Numbered from the stretch's first letter, positions 1-8,981 are shown. The stretch: DNA of 18,486 nt from Bacillota bacterium (GCA_023420715.1 JAEZVR010000067.1:1-18486), one strand, 5' to 3'. Notes: generated by a model from the sequence alone, not told the origin. Made by a program: numbers and translations.

Positions 1-3000
1 GTCCATAATTGACCGTAATTTTGCTGACCTGCGGTTTAAACGTCGATGCCGCAGGCTGAATATTGGCGGTCGCCCTTGCTTCCAAATAAGATTGGTCTGC
101 AAAGGTCACACGAACCGTAACAGGCTGGCTGTAATGATTTTGATCCTTCGGCGCCGTATTAATCTGCGGTGTCACACTGTAGGTCACATCGCTGAGCTTA
201 GCGGCTTCCACCACTAATTTTTTGTAGTCATTTTGGTTGAGCACCGCATTATACGGATAGGTTGCTGCCTGCCCCGTAATGCTCCTATTTTGATTCTTTT
301 CTTTCCAGATATCTGCCTGATCTTTAACCACAAAGCCGACCTTAACCACATCGGTTGTTGAATCTGGATAGGTAATCAACACATTTTTTGTGGCGTTTTT
401 GCTGCCGGCTTCCACACGATTCGTGGTATCCACCCCACCTTGAACCGTATAGGTAGCATCTGTCGGCATGCCTTCTGGCTTTTTAACGAGCGCCTCTGCA
501 TCTTTATCGTACTGTGCTTTAGCAACTGCTTTGCCTTTTTGATAGACCAATCGTGCACCTTCAATGGCAGTTGGGTTAAAGGTCTCGGCCGCTGTTTTAA
601 CAAGAACCGGCTGTGTTTTCCGAATGGTCGTCCCATCTGGGAAGGTAATCAAAATCGTTGCGGTTTGCTTATGGTGTTTTGGCGAATCCTTTTCTGGCGC
701 TTTGGTAATATGCGTCATCACCGAAGCCATTTCAATCTTCGTATTATTTGGCAGAGCCGCTAAAGAATCGGCCGTCAACAAATTGGAAGCATCATTTGCC
801 TGTGCCGATGTGTTCTTAATATACGTCGTCGTCAACTTCTGATCATAATCATAGGTTTGGGTCTGTGTATTCGGACCATTTGGCACACGTTCCAAATAAC
901 GGTCTTTATCCGACTTCACCTGTACGTTCAGGGGAATCAAATCTTCCGTTTTATCTGGATACTCAACCTTAATTTTATGTTTAGTTGGCGTACCATTCGT
1001 GCTGGTTGCCGTGGAAGGCACTGGCACAATGCTGTATTTGGTTTCAGACGGTACATCGGGTACACCCCGCACATTTGTGAGGTTGGTCAGCATCGACTTT
1101 GCCAAAATCGAATAATCTCTCACCGTCTGACCTTGTCGGAGTGTCAGCGTCCCATTGGGGGCCACACTGCTTTCCAGCTGCGGATTAAAGGTCGCAGCCG
1201 CATTGAGGACTTTAGCCAAGCCATTTACCGTTAAAGTCGAGCCATCGCTAAACCGAACTGTAATCGGTATGGTTTGCTCGTGGTGTGTTTTACCTTGTGT
1301 CAACGCCGTTGTTGGCTTCGTATTCACCGTCTGGGTGGCGGAATACGTGACGCCTTGAGGGAATTTGGCTTTTAAAGCGGCGCTTACAAAATCTTCCGCC
1401 GTCGTCGTAACTGTCGCATTGTATTTGTATTCCTGGGTTGCCCCCGTTAAATCCTGTTGTGGATTTTGCTTTTTCCACCAGCCTGCTTCCGAGTAGAACT
1501 TAATCGTACCGTTGACCTCGTCTTGTGAGCCATCTGGATAGGTAATGGTAATCGCGGTCACCTGATCGCCAGGTGTTTGACTTGCTGGCGCCACATCTGA
1601 AGGCGTTTTAAAGGCATAGGTATAGCTGTCCTTTGTTGCCGGTGGCTGTGCTGGGAAGTTCACCAAGGCCTTGGCATCTTCTGCACCCAAAGTGGTTCCC
1701 ACCTTGCGTTCGATGGTGCCACCCGTTGGCGAAAAATCATCCGCGTCCGTTCTGGAGGTGTAAGGGATGCTCATAATGCGCCCACTGCGCGTCGGTAAAG
1801 TCAGTTCTTTTCTGAGTTCTAAATCCCGCGCGGTCCATTTGAGTTTATAGCGCACATTTTTGCCATTTTCCATGCGATTGATCGTGGCTGGTGCCACCTC
1901 ATCCATATCCTTAAACGTCATGCGCATGCCCGGCAAACCACGCACAACCATAACGGGTTCCTTGGTGGTTGAACCGCCATTTTCTAAACTCCGCTCAATG
2001 GCATAGAAGCCACCGCTGTTTAATTCGCTCGGGTCTTTTGTCCACAAAGCTCTTAAAATAATGCCATTAAAATTAATCGTGCCATCGACATTGGTAATCC
2101 GATCACGGACGGTATTGATTTGCAAACCTTGTCTTTCTACCGTGACTTTATCGATATGCAAATCTTCACCTGGCTGAAGAATCATGCCGGTACGGCTTTC
2201 GATATCGCGCGAGACGTCGCTGTTGACCTGCACAACCTCATAGCCTTTAAACAGCCAGCCCTCTCGGCGCGGAATCTCTGGATCAATATGGATGACCGGG
2301 TTACCCAACACATCATAAGCGGTATTGGTTGTAAGCTGATTGCTTTTGGCTTGCTGTTTGACCGTCTGGTAATTTGGACGGCTAACGCCCTGACCACCAG
2401 CTAAATCGTAGCCCAGAAGCACATTTTGCAAATGAGCCTGTATACCAACGATGTTCATACCACCGAAGAAATATTGGTCGCGATCTCCATCCAACTGAAC
2501 AGCATCGGTGGCAAAAAGCGGATAAATACCATAGAAACCGTAGGTGCCCGCGCCATCTTGTGCACGCTGTGGCGTCATAAACGGATCACCCTGTGCCAAG
2601 GCGGAGCGGGTGTCATCCACGTATTCTGCAGCGCGATAACCATTCACGATATTCCCACGGATATAGAGTGACGGATTGGTTAACGTAATCTTCCCTTTAT
2701 GACCAGTCGTTGCCGTTTCAAAAGCACGACTGTCCAAATAGACTTTGCCGCCGTCTGGCAAACGTTCCGGCATGGCCTTCCAAGAAGCCGAGCCGGACAT
2801 GGAGCCAGTGAAACCAAAATACCGGGTAAAGACTTCGACATCTTCCACACCCTGATTTTGATACAAGCCGACCTTCATGTTGTCGCTCGTCACCCACTCC
2901 GTGTTCAAATCCACATCGCCGCGGACATTCGAGAGCACCACCTCATAGACAGTACGCATCGGGTTCCAATAGGCATTGCCGCCGCTAGAGCCATCCGCAT

Positions 3001-4528
3001 GCATATCCCAGTGGCGAATTTTTTGACTGATATTCTCATTTTTACGTCTATTGCGAATGGGACCATAGTCCTGATTGTATTCATCATTCACACTTGGCGT
3101 CCGCACCGTATCAAATACGGTAGCCAGAGGCCCCTTAAATTTAGCGGGCTTCGCATCCATCAAAGAAATGGTCACCGTCGAACCGGCCAAAGGGCCAAAG
3201 GAAACATAGCGCTCTGACCTGCTATTGGGCAATTGCAAGCCTTTGCGCATCACATCGTCAAAATACCATTGGAAGAACTCTTTATAGGTACCCCATCTAC
3301 CGCCGCTGCCCCAATAGGGATCCCAGCCTTGTTTTTGCCCATACACATCGATGACATGGGGTTTATTGGTTAAATAACCTTCACTGCTGTATCTGGGTTC
3401 TGTACCACGCTCCCAGCGTTTGTCACCGGGGAATCCGCTCGTTTTGTACAAATCTGTTCCAAAGCGCGCAAAAGGCTGGGGTGCACCAAAGCTTTGGCCA
3501 TTGATCTCAACACCCGCCAGAAATACAGAATAACCACCACGTCCAGTCGCCCAAGGGCGACCAGCATCAGAATAGGTTCTGTCGTGATAAACATTAATAT
3601 TCACCCGGCTGTTGTAAGGACGGGTTACCGTATTCGAGGATTCAAACGCTTTTTGCCCCACTTTTTGAATTTTGGTCAAATCATTGGCATTGGCAAAACG
3701 GTATCCGCCATGCTCAGTCGCGCCATTTTTCCAGTCATCCGGGGCTTCTGCCGTCGTCTGCGTTTTAACCTGAATGGTTTTAACCTCTTCTGCCTCAACC
3801 GTCACCACAACGGATCCTGAGGCGGTCAGTTCATATTCATAAATCGTTCGAGAAAAGCTGCCATCCTGGAGCACCACCGAAACATCTCGCACTTTTTGCG
3901 CACTGCCACCTCTGCTCACCGTCACCTTTGGCCGATGGTCACGGGGCGTGGACACTCTAAAGCGCGCCGTCATCCGGCTATTGATAATCTCAGCGGACTT
4001 GGGCCCATCTATGGCAATGTCTTTACCCTCATGACCCGCTTTAATAGCATAATCAATGCGTGCAATCCTGGTCTTATCGTAGACTTGCATGAAGATTTTG
4101 GTCGATTCCGAAACCGGATAAAAAACACGCAAATCCTCATCTTTGACATTTTTAAGTTTCAGATACAAGCGATCCTTATTGCGATCATCCGGCGCCGCTG
4201 GGTCTGGCTCGCGCTTAATCCGTTCAATATCAAAGGTTTGATTATTTTCTTCTGCGCGGAGACCAAAGATTTCATAGTTGACACCGCGATACAACATGCC
4301 TTTGCCTTTGAGTCGATCTGCCGACACCTCGTTGTTCTGAACCATGTCTACCGGCATCGCATATGAGTTGGTGACCAACTGGCCTTTATCATCTCTTATG
4401 GAAACCGTAAAACTGGCGCCATTTTGATAATCTGCTGCCTGCAACTTCATCGTTGGCGGCAAAAGCCCGATCATCATGACAAGTGTCAGCATGATTGCCA
4501 AAAATTGATGGGTTACCCTTCGTTTCAT
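1..4528 (-). CDS. Large secreted surface protein with Rib/alpha-like repeats (partial, C-terminus outside window)
   Basis: The frame is open from the ATG at 4528 to the window edge: 1509 complete codons, no stop. A GGAAGAGG ribosome site precedes the start. Residues 1-31 form a signal peptide: basic MKRR, a hydrophobic core, and a likely cleavage after LQA at 29-31. Residues 32 to about 985 are an unrecognised, probably beta-rich head, with segments such as SLYIRGNIVNGYRAAEY and a GWLFKGYEVV stretch that resembles the ends of Listeria-type B repeats. From about residue 985 the protein becomes repetitive, with alternating YPDxS/T and FxDGT-like motifs about 90-105 residues apart. These resemble Rib/alpha/Esp surface-antigen repeats (family knowledge). 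A wall anchor would be expected in the unseen C-terminus. The gene has its own upstream region, separated from tktC by a terminator. Function is inferred to be adhesion or surface coating; no catalytic motif was recognised. Confidence 0.85.
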   Translation of the reverse strand, partial: MKRRVTHQFLAIMLTLVMMIGLLPPTMKLQAADYQNGASFTVSIRDDKGQLVTNSYAMPVDMVQNNEVSADRLKGKGMLYRGVNYEIFGLRAEENNQTFDIERIKREPDPAAPDDRNKDRLYLKLKNVKDEDLRVFYPVSESTKIFMQVYDKTRIARIDYAIKAGHEGKDIAIDGPKSAEIINSRMTARFRVSTPRDHRPKVTVSRGGSAQKVRDVSVVLQDGSFSRTIYEYELTASGSVVVTVEAEEVKTIQVKTQTTAEAPDDWKNGATEHGGYRFANANDLTKIQKVGQKAFESSNTVTRPYNSRVNINVYHDRTYSDAGRPWATGRGGYSVFLAGVEINGQSFGAPQPFARFGTDLYKTSGFPGDKRWERGTEPRYSSEGYLTNKPHVIDVYGQKQGWDPYWGSGGRWGTYKEFFQWYFDDVMRKGLQLPNSRSERYVSFGPLAGSTVTISLMDAKPAKFKGPLATVFDTVRTPSVNDEYNQDYGPIRNRRKNENISQKIRHWDMHADGSSGGNAYWNPMRTVYEVVLSNVRGDVDLNTEWVTSDNMKVGLYQNQGVEDVEVFTRYFGFTGSMSGSASWKAMPERLPDGGKVYLDSRAFETATTGHKGKITLTNPSLYIRGNIVNGYRAAEYVDDTRSALAQGDPFMTPQRAQDGAGTYGFYGIYPLFATDAVQLDGDRDQYFFGGMNIVGIQAHLQNVLLGYDLAGGQGVSRPNYQTVKQQAKSNQLTTNTAYDVLGNPVIHIDPEIPRREGWLFKGYEVVQVNSDVSRDIESRTGMILQPGEDLHIDKVTVERQGLQINTVRDRITNVDGTINFNGIILRALWTKDPSELNSGGFYAIERSLENGGSTTKEPVMVVRGLPGMRMTFKDMDEVAPATINRMENGKNVRYKLKWTARDLELRKELTLPTRSGRIMSIPYTSRTDADDFSPTGGTIERKVGTTLGAEDAKALVNFPAQPPATKDSYTYAFKTPSDVAPASQTPGDQVTAITITYPDGSQDEVNGTIKFYSEAGWWKKQNPQQDLTGATQEYKYNATVTTTAEDFVSAALKAKFPQGVTYSATQTVNTKPTTALTQGKTHHEQTIPITVRFSDGSTLTVNGLAKVLNAAATFNPQLESSVAPNGTLTLRQGQTVRDYSILAKSMLTNLTNVRGVPDVPSETKYSIVPVPSTATSTNGTPTKHKIKVEYPDKTEDLIPLNVQVKSDKDRYLERVPNGPNTQTQTYDYDQKLTTTYIKNTSAQANDASNLLTADSLAALPNNTKIEMASVMTHITKAPEKDSPKHHKQTATILITFPDGTTIRKTQPVLVKTAAETFNPTAIEGARLVYQKGKAVAKAQYDKDAEALVKKPEGMPTDATYTVQGGVDTTNRVEAGSKNATKNVLITYPDSTTDVVKVGFVVKDQADIWKEKNQNRSITGQAATYPYNAVLNQNDYKKLVVEAAKLSDVTYSVTPQINTAPKDQNHYSQPVTVRVTFADQSYLEARATANIQPAASTFKPQVSKITVNYG
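86..1540 (-). repeat. Tandem two-module repeat region in the surface protein (Rib-like A/B modules)
   Basis: Six diverged modules are visible in the reading frame. Type A motifs are YPDGSQDE at 1514-1540, YPDKTED at 941-961 and YPDSTTD at 350-370. Type B motifs are FSDGST at 1235-1252, FPDGTT at 626-643 and FADQSY at 86-103. A-to-A spacing is 579 and then 591 bases, so the unit is about 195 residues made of one A and one B module. A1 and A3 share a WK.(Q/K)N segment and a Tx.YxYNA segment after the motif; B1 and B2 share an A(A/E)TFNP segment. The coordinates mark the outermost motifs; the block probably continues past position 1. The copies are diverged at DNA level. Confidence 0.7.
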
Positions 4529-4797
4529 ACGAACCTCTTCCTGATCAATCTATTCCGATGATTCCGATATATTGGAGGGGTTAAAGCGCGTATTACAGAC
4601 ACACCAAAACCGCCTATTTCTAGGTATGGTAGTCTATATTCTATACACGAAAAAAAAAAAAAAATAACACTTATCAATAACTCATGTAGGAGTTTTTATT
4701 TTGGTAACATTTGAATCAAAATTTAGACATTTATTCCTTACGATTAGATAACAATTTATTTACAAATCACCGCCAACAGTTTCTGCCGCTTCTCCAT
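4529..4797. other. Intergenic region between tktC terminator and surface protein gene
   Basis: This AT-rich gap of about 270 bases holds no credible gene on either strand. It contains the T15 tract and the putative -10. It also has a direct repeat of ATTCCGAT (4552-4559 and 4561-4568, 9-base period) in the leader of the surface gene, and a weak 5-bp stem AACTC/GAGTT at 4679-4694. The role of the repeat and stem is unknown. Confidence 0.6.
4638..4665 (-). promoter_or_regulatory. Putative promoter of the surface protein gene with a 15-base T tract
   Basis: On the minus strand a run of 15 T (4650-4664) is followed by CGTGTA and a TAGAAT hexamer (4638-4643, five of six matches to TATAAT). No good -35 lies 16-18 bases upstream: that position falls inside the T run. 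A TTGATA lies about 28 bases upstream of the -10, too far for normal spacing. The leader to the ATG at 4528 would be about 100 bases. The promoter is inferred. The homopolymer is seen directly. Confidence 0.45.
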
Positions 4798-4830
4798 AAA
4801 AAAATGACCCGGCCATTGACCGGGTCATTT
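4798..4830 (-). terminator. Intrinsic terminator of the gap-pgk-tktN-tktC operon
   Basis: A perfect 11-bp stem, AAATGACCCGG paired with CCGGGTCATTT (4802-4812 and 4820-4830), encloses a 7-base loop. On the minus strand it runs into a stretch of seven T (4798-4804). It lies 17 bases past the tktC stop, as expected for the end of the operon. Confidence 0.92.
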
Positions 4831-4846
4831 AAAAGATACCATACCG

Positions 4847-5812
4847 TCAAGCTTTGCGTTTAAGGGTTTCTTCAATCGACTGAACCAACGCCTCTGCAGT
4901 CAGACCATAGACCTCTTGAAGGTAGTCTTGAGGACCAACCTGACCAAATTCGTCTTGGACACCATGCTTTTTCAGCGGCACGGGACAGTTTTCGACCACA
5001 ACAGCAGAAACAGCATCGCCCAATCCGCCGATCACATTGTGGTTTTCTGCGGTAACAATGGCACCTGTTTCTTTTGCACAGCGAATCACCAGGTCCGCAT
5101 CAATAGGTTTAACGGTAAACATGTCGACCACACGAACAGAGACACCTTTATCTGCCATCAACTGTGCCGCCTTCAAGGCCTCGCCAACCATTAAGCCTGA
5201 TGCAATAACCGTAATATCCTGACCTTCTTTTACAATATTGCCCTTACCCACTTCGAAAGTAGAGCCCGGCTCGTAGATTTTGCAGAAATTTTTACGGGTA
5301 CTGCGAATATAGGTTAAACCTTCGCGATCCTTAACCGCTTTTAAAACTTCCGCGAGTTCAACGCCATCTGCGATATCGATGACCGTAGAATGAGGTACGG
5401 CTCTCATTAAGGCCATATCTTCAAACGGCATATGGGTTCCGCCGTTAAAAGCAGCTGTTACACCGGCATCCGAACCATAAATGCGCACGCTGTTTTTTGC
5501 ATAAGCAATGGACAGGAAAACTTGATCATAACAACGGCGAGAAGCAAAGGGGCCAAAGGTATGCGCAAAAGGCTTTTTACCCATCGCAGACAAACCTGCC
5601 GCCACACCCATCATATTGGCTTCGGCAATACCGCAGTTAATGCCGCGTTCTGGATTTGCTTTCCAGAATTTATAGGTACCAGACGAATTCATTAAGTCGG
5701 CATCCAGATAAACCACATTGGGGTCTGCCGCCGCCAATTCGGTTAATACCTCACCAAAAATATCCTTATGTGCCTTGGCTTCTTTTGAGCCATCATAAAT
5801 TACCTTAAACAT
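4847..5812 (-). CDS. tktC: Transketolase, C-terminal subunit (pyrimidine-binding and C-terminal domains)
   Basis: This 321-residue protein is the second half of a split transketolase (EC 2.2.1.1), which transfers two-carbon ketol units between pentose, tetrose, hexose and triose phosphates using thiamine diphosphate. GIAEANM at 61-67 carries the conserved Glu (E64) that activates the cofactor aminopyrimidine ring. FAHTFGPFASRR and GGTHMPFEDMALM are the typical middle-domain motifs. The C-terminal third has the nucleotide-fold domain with AENHNVIGGLGDAV. Its length matches stand-alone C-terminal subunits. The start overlaps the tktN stop by 8 bases, with AAGGAG seven bases upstream, so translation is probably coupled and gives equal subunit amounts. 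DXP synthase and pyruvate dehydrogenase beta share this fold, but the tktN partner and operon context favour transketolase. Confidence 0.9.
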   Translation of the reverse strand: MFKVIYDGSKEAKAHKDIFGEVLTELAAADPNVVYLDADLMNSSGTYKFWKANPERGINCGIAEANMMGVAAGLSAMGKKPFAHTFGPFASRRCYDQVFLSIAYAKNSVRIYGSDAGVTAAFNGGTHMPFEDMALMRAVPHSTVIDIADGVELAEVLKAVKDREGLTYIRSTRKNFCKIYEPGSTFEVGKGNIVKEGQDITVIASGLMVGEALKAAQLMADKGVSVRVVDMFTVKPIDADLVIRCAKETGAIVTAENHNVIGGLGDAVSAVVVENCPVPLKKHGVQDEFGQVGPQDYLQEVYGLTAEALVQSIEETLKRKA

Positions 5813-6662
5813 TTGCCAGCTCCTTCTTGATGCTCTCCAATTGAGTGGTTAACTCAGCTAAAGCCTTTTCGACGAAGGCATCATCTACTGTAATATGGTG
5901 ATTCAACAGCATATCCTCGAGATCTTTAACGCCCTTACCTTTAACGGTTTTCAAGACAATACAGCTGGGTACACCCTTCACATTCTGGCAGGTTTCAATC
6001 GCCTGACAAATGGCTTCAATATCGTGACCATCTACCGTCAGTGCGTGCCAGCCAAAGGAAGCTGCTTTCTTCTCGATATCGCCCAAATCCATAACGTCCT
6101 TGGTATAACCATCCAATTGTTTGCCATTGTCATCAATAAAGGCAATCAAATTGTCCAGCTTGTGCTGATGTGCAAAGAGGAAGCTCTCCCAGACCTGACC
6201 CTCATCACATTCACCATCACCGACAAAGAGATAAGTTCTGCTTGTTTTACCGTCCATCTTTTGAGCAAGTGCCATCCCAACAGCAGCAGACGTACCCTGA
6301 CCCAATGAACCCGTTGTCATATCAATACCCGTTGTCAAATTGCGGTCGCAATGACTGGGCAATTTTGTACCAGGTTGATTTAAGGTCTGTAACTGTTCCA
6401 TGGGGAAGAAGCCTTTTAAGGCCAGCGTCGCATAAATGGCCGGGCCGGCATGACCTTTTGAGCACACCATAATGTCGCGATCTGCCCACTTCGGATCTTC
6501 GGCTTTGTAATTCATCACCCGATCATAAAGCACAGCAAGCACATCTACAATTGAAAGTGCACCGCCCAAATGACCAAAACCGCGCTTACCGATTTCTTTG
6601 ACAGTTTCAATGCGGATTTGCGTTGCAAATGCTTGCAACGAAAGAACATCTTTCCGATTCAT
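5805..6662 (-). CDS. tktN: Transketolase, N-terminal subunit (thiamine diphosphate-binding)
   Basis: This 285-residue subunit binds the diphosphate end of the cofactor. GFGHLGGALS at 28-37 includes His31, a substrate/cofactor histidine. GDGE at 148-151 followed by DDN at 177-179 forms the classic GDG(X)n-N motif that holds magnesium and thiamine diphosphate. SKGHAGPAIYA (68-78) and TGSLGQG (117-123) are transketolase signatures. It is about half the length of a fused transketolase, and the missing half is encoded by the next gene. The ATG overlaps the pgk TGA (ATGA). The nearest AGGAGG is 10 bases upstream, slightly long, but the overlap supports coupling. Split transketolases are known in archaea and many anaerobic Bacillota. 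Confidence 0.92.
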   Translation of the reverse strand: MNRKDVLSLQAFATQIRIETVKEIGKRGFGHLGGALSIVDVLAVLYDRVMNYKAEDPKWADRDIMVCSKGHAGPAIYATLALKGFFPMEQLQTLNQPGTKLPSHCDRNLTTGIDMTTGSLGQGTSAAVGMALAQKMDGKTSRTYLFVGDGECDEGQVWESFLFAHQHKLDNLIAFIDDNGKQLDGYTKDVMDLGDIEKKAASFGWHALTVDGHDIEAICQAIETCQNVKGVPSCIVLKTVKGKGVKDLEDMLLNHHITVDDAFVEKALAELTTQLESIKKELANV

Positions 6663-7924
6663 CGTTTATTTTCCTCCTTGGCAAACGCCTTTTCCATTGC
6701 TTCAATTAAAGGCAAGGTTTGACCAGTCATAAATTGTACCATGGCACCGCCTGCTGTACACACATAGCTGATCTTTTTTAAATCGATAAATTGAGCGGCA
6801 GAGGAAACGGTATCACCGCCGCCAATCACGGAAAAACCATCTGAATCTGCAATGGCTTCCCAGCAAGCTTTTGTGCCGGCTTTAAAAAGATCTTCTTCGT
6901 AAACACCTGCCGGACCATTGGCAAACAGTGTTTTGGCCTGCAAAATAATTTCTCGGTAAGCGGCCTGCGTTTTTGCACCAATGTCCAAAAAAGCAGCATC
7001 ATCTTTGGGTAAGTCCGCAACATCCAATTCTTTGCGCACGCCATCTTCTGCATAAGCCAAATCCTGCGGCATCTCAATACGATCGCCATATTGTTCTAAA
7101 TACTTTTTGGCATCGGGTATGAAATCAAAGAATTTTTTGCTATTCAGCCAATCTTCGTACTGCTTCCCCACCTTTTTACCAGAAGCCAACAGGAAAATTG
7201 CACCGGTAACGCCGGTGGTTAAAATGCGGTCAGCCGTACCATTCTGCAAAACCTGCTCCATCATCCCAAAGGCATCCGAAATTTTAGCACCACCCAGGAC
7301 AAAAACAGATGGATGTGCTGGAGATTCCAAAACCTGTGTCAAGGTTTTATATTCCGTAAAGAGCAAATCGCCAGCCGCAGTGGGCAAGATTTCCTGGAAA
7401 GACACCATAGAAGGACAAGCCCGATGTGCCGCTGAAAAAGCGTCGTTCACATAGGCATCAAACAAAGGTGCTAAACGGCGCACCAGCCAGCAGGTGGTCA
7501 TCTCTTCCGGCGTCAGTTTAACCACGGTTTCAAAGTGAGAAATTTCTTCCGTCAAATACCGTAAATTGCCTAAGATAACGGCTTCTCCGGGTTGTAAAGC
7601 TTCAACCGCTTGAACCGCACTCGGACCACAAACATCGTCGATGTAGGCAATCGGACGGCCCACTAAGCGGCCCAAAATCTCGGCATGTTCTTCCAAAGAA
7701 ATTAAGTTTTGGTAGTCGAGGGTATCACCCTGGTGCGCAATAATGGCCACCTTGGCACCACTGTCCAATAGATACTGGACAGTGGGTACACTTTTCTTAA
7801 GGCGGTTTTCATTAACGATTTTTTTAGTCTTTGGATCGATGGGTGAGTTAATGTCCAATCGCAAGAGGACGCGCTTGCCCTCATACGATACATCGCGCAT
7901 CGAACGCATGTTTATTTTTTCCAT
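6659..7924 (-). CDS. pgk: Phosphoglycerate kinase, archaeal-type
   Basis: This 421-residue enzyme transfers the acyl phosphate of 1,3-bisphosphoglycerate to ADP (EC 2.7.2.3). Visible motifs are GKRVLLRLDINSPID near the N-terminus, IIAHQGD, SLEEHAEILG, GNLRYL, YVNDAFSAAHR, FVLGGAKISDAF and the nucleotide-binding VIGGGDTVSSAA near the C-terminus. The wording of the N-terminal half (DINSPIDP, AHQGD, SLEEHAEILGR, AFSAAHR) recalls archaeal PGKs more than bacterial ones, where RVDFNVP and SHLGRP are usual; this comes from memory, without alignment. The ATG at 7924 overlaps the gap stop by 13 bases and has no clear Shine-Dalgarno site. ATG 7909 (MRSMRDV) is a plausible alternative start. Its stop overlaps tktN by 4 bases. 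Confidence 0.92.
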   Translation of the reverse strand: MEKINMRSMRDVSYEGKRVLLRLDINSPIDPKTKKIVNENRLKKSVPTVQYLLDSGAKVAIIAHQGDTLDYQNLISLEEHAEILGRLVGRPIAYIDDVCGPSAVQAVEALQPGEAVILGNLRYLTEEISHFETVVKLTPEEMTTCWLVRRLAPLFDAYVNDAFSAAHRACPSMVSFQEILPTAAGDLLFTEYKTLTQVLESPAHPSVFVLGGAKISDAFGMMEQVLQNGTADRILTTGVTGAIFLLASGKKVGKQYEDWLNSKKFFDFIPDAKKYLEQYGDRIEMPQDLAYAEDGVRKELDVADLPKDDAAFLDIGAKTQAAYREIILQAKTLFANGPAGVYEEDLFKAGTKACWEAIADSDGFSVIGGGDTVSSAAQFIDLKKISYVCTAGGAMVQFMTGQTLPLIEAMEKAFAKEENKR

Positions 7925-8937
7925 AAACCCAACCCCAAGTATTTGTTGGTTTCTGCCGTACCAGCTTCACGTGTTTCCTGCATATGGCAAGCAGCACGAA
8001 TCGCATCAATACTTTCTGGAATCGTAACGGATTCTTGTGGAATATGAATGCCGTACATAATATCATTGCCGGATTCTACAATGCTGTTTTCCCAGAGGCC
8101 AACCTCATACAGATCGCCACGTTCATGACCCAGATCACGGCCATATTTAAAGAATGAAGCATTGCCCAGGAAACCATCTTCCAGACGCACCACACGAATA
8201 CGATCGTGTGCTCTAAAGGCTTCGAGTGCCATCTCTTTTGTGATTTTTTGCTTACCTGTGGCCAATACCGTAATAAAGTGACCATGTGTTACCGGTGTAT
8301 GTACCAAAATACCCGTGGCATCCACATGAGGCATAATGGTCATCAAATCCACGGCCTGATGGGTAGGTGCCTGTTCTAATTGCAGGGCATTGGTTAAACC
8401 GCGGTGATAATCACCAGGGTCTGCCACACGGCGTACAATCGTAATGGCGACACGTTCAATCCCATACTTACGATCTAAGCAATCTACTGTACGGATCAAG
8501 CCTGTCGTATTGCAGGATGTCAACTTGAGGTAGCTCTGATCCAAGCCTTTTTCGTAGTTGGCATAACCATGGAAGAAAACATCTGCCACAGAATTTTTTT
8601 CGCCGCCTTGGAAAATCGCTTTGACGCCAAGTCGTTGATAAATTTCTTTATTTTTTGCACCGATTCCCCCTGGAGAAGAATCAAGCATAATATCGACCTT
8701 GCCGCATAAATCTTCGAAAGAGCCCGCTGTTGGAATGCCCAATTCATCAAATTTACTTTGATCTGCACCGTCCACCAAATACAGGTCGTACGGCATGCCC
8801 TTTTCTTTAAGTGCACGGATCGCAAGGGTTGGCGCTAAATCAGCCACACCGACCAGTTCCATATCTTTTTGTTTAGCCACACCGTCAGCTAAACGTTGTC
8901 CAATTGTGCCATAGCCAGCGACGCCAACTTTAATCAT
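7912..8937 (-). CDS. gap: Type II (archaeal-type) glyceraldehyde-3-phosphate dehydrogenase
   Basis: This 341-residue protein oxidises and phosphorylates glyceraldehyde-3-phosphate to 1,3-bisphosphoglycerate (NAD(P)-dependent, EC 1.2.1.59 class). GVAGYGTIGQR at 5-15 is the Rossmann dinucleotide-binding loop. SCNTTGL at 141-147 carries catalytic Cys142; type II enzymes read CNTTGL where the ordinary bacterial enzyme reads SCTTN. DSSPGGIGAKN, FQGGEK and RRVADPGDYHRGLTNA are also type II features. The start at 8937 is chosen because AAGGAGG (8946-8952) lies 8 bases upstream; ATG 8943 would be only 2 bases from it. It is the first gene of the operon, directly followed by pgk, which uses its product. 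No ordinary bacterial GAPDH is visible in this window. Confidence 0.93.
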   Translation of the reverse strand: MIKVGVAGYGTIGQRLADGVAKQKDMELVGVADLAPTLAIRALKEKGMPYDLYLVDGADQSKFDELGIPTAGSFEDLCGKVDIMLDSSPGGIGAKNKEIYQRLGVKAIFQGGEKNSVADVFFHGYANYEKGLDQSYLKLTSCNTTGLIRTVDCLDRKYGIERVAITIVRRVADPGDYHRGLTNALQLEQAPTHQAVDLMTIMPHVDATGILVHTPVTHGHFITVLATGKQKITKEMALEAFRAHDRIRVVRLEDGFLGNASFFKYGRDLGHERGDLYEVGLWENSIVESGNDIMYGIHIPQESVTIPESIDAIRAACHMQETREAGTAETNKYLGLGLWKK

Positions 8938-8981
8938 AATCATTACCTCCTTAGTGATACGATCTCTAAATATTTATCCTG

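Noticed and set aside
2699..4366. Several plus-strand open frames of 100-170 codons opposite the surface protein
   Set aside because: The minus strand has one uninterrupted frame with a signal peptide, ribosome site and repeats; the plus-strand frames have no domain-like composition or good starts.
4679..4694. AACTC/GAGTT stem followed by T-rich sequence on the plus strand
   Set aside because: The stem is only five base pairs and no plus-strand gene precedes it, so it is not called a terminator.
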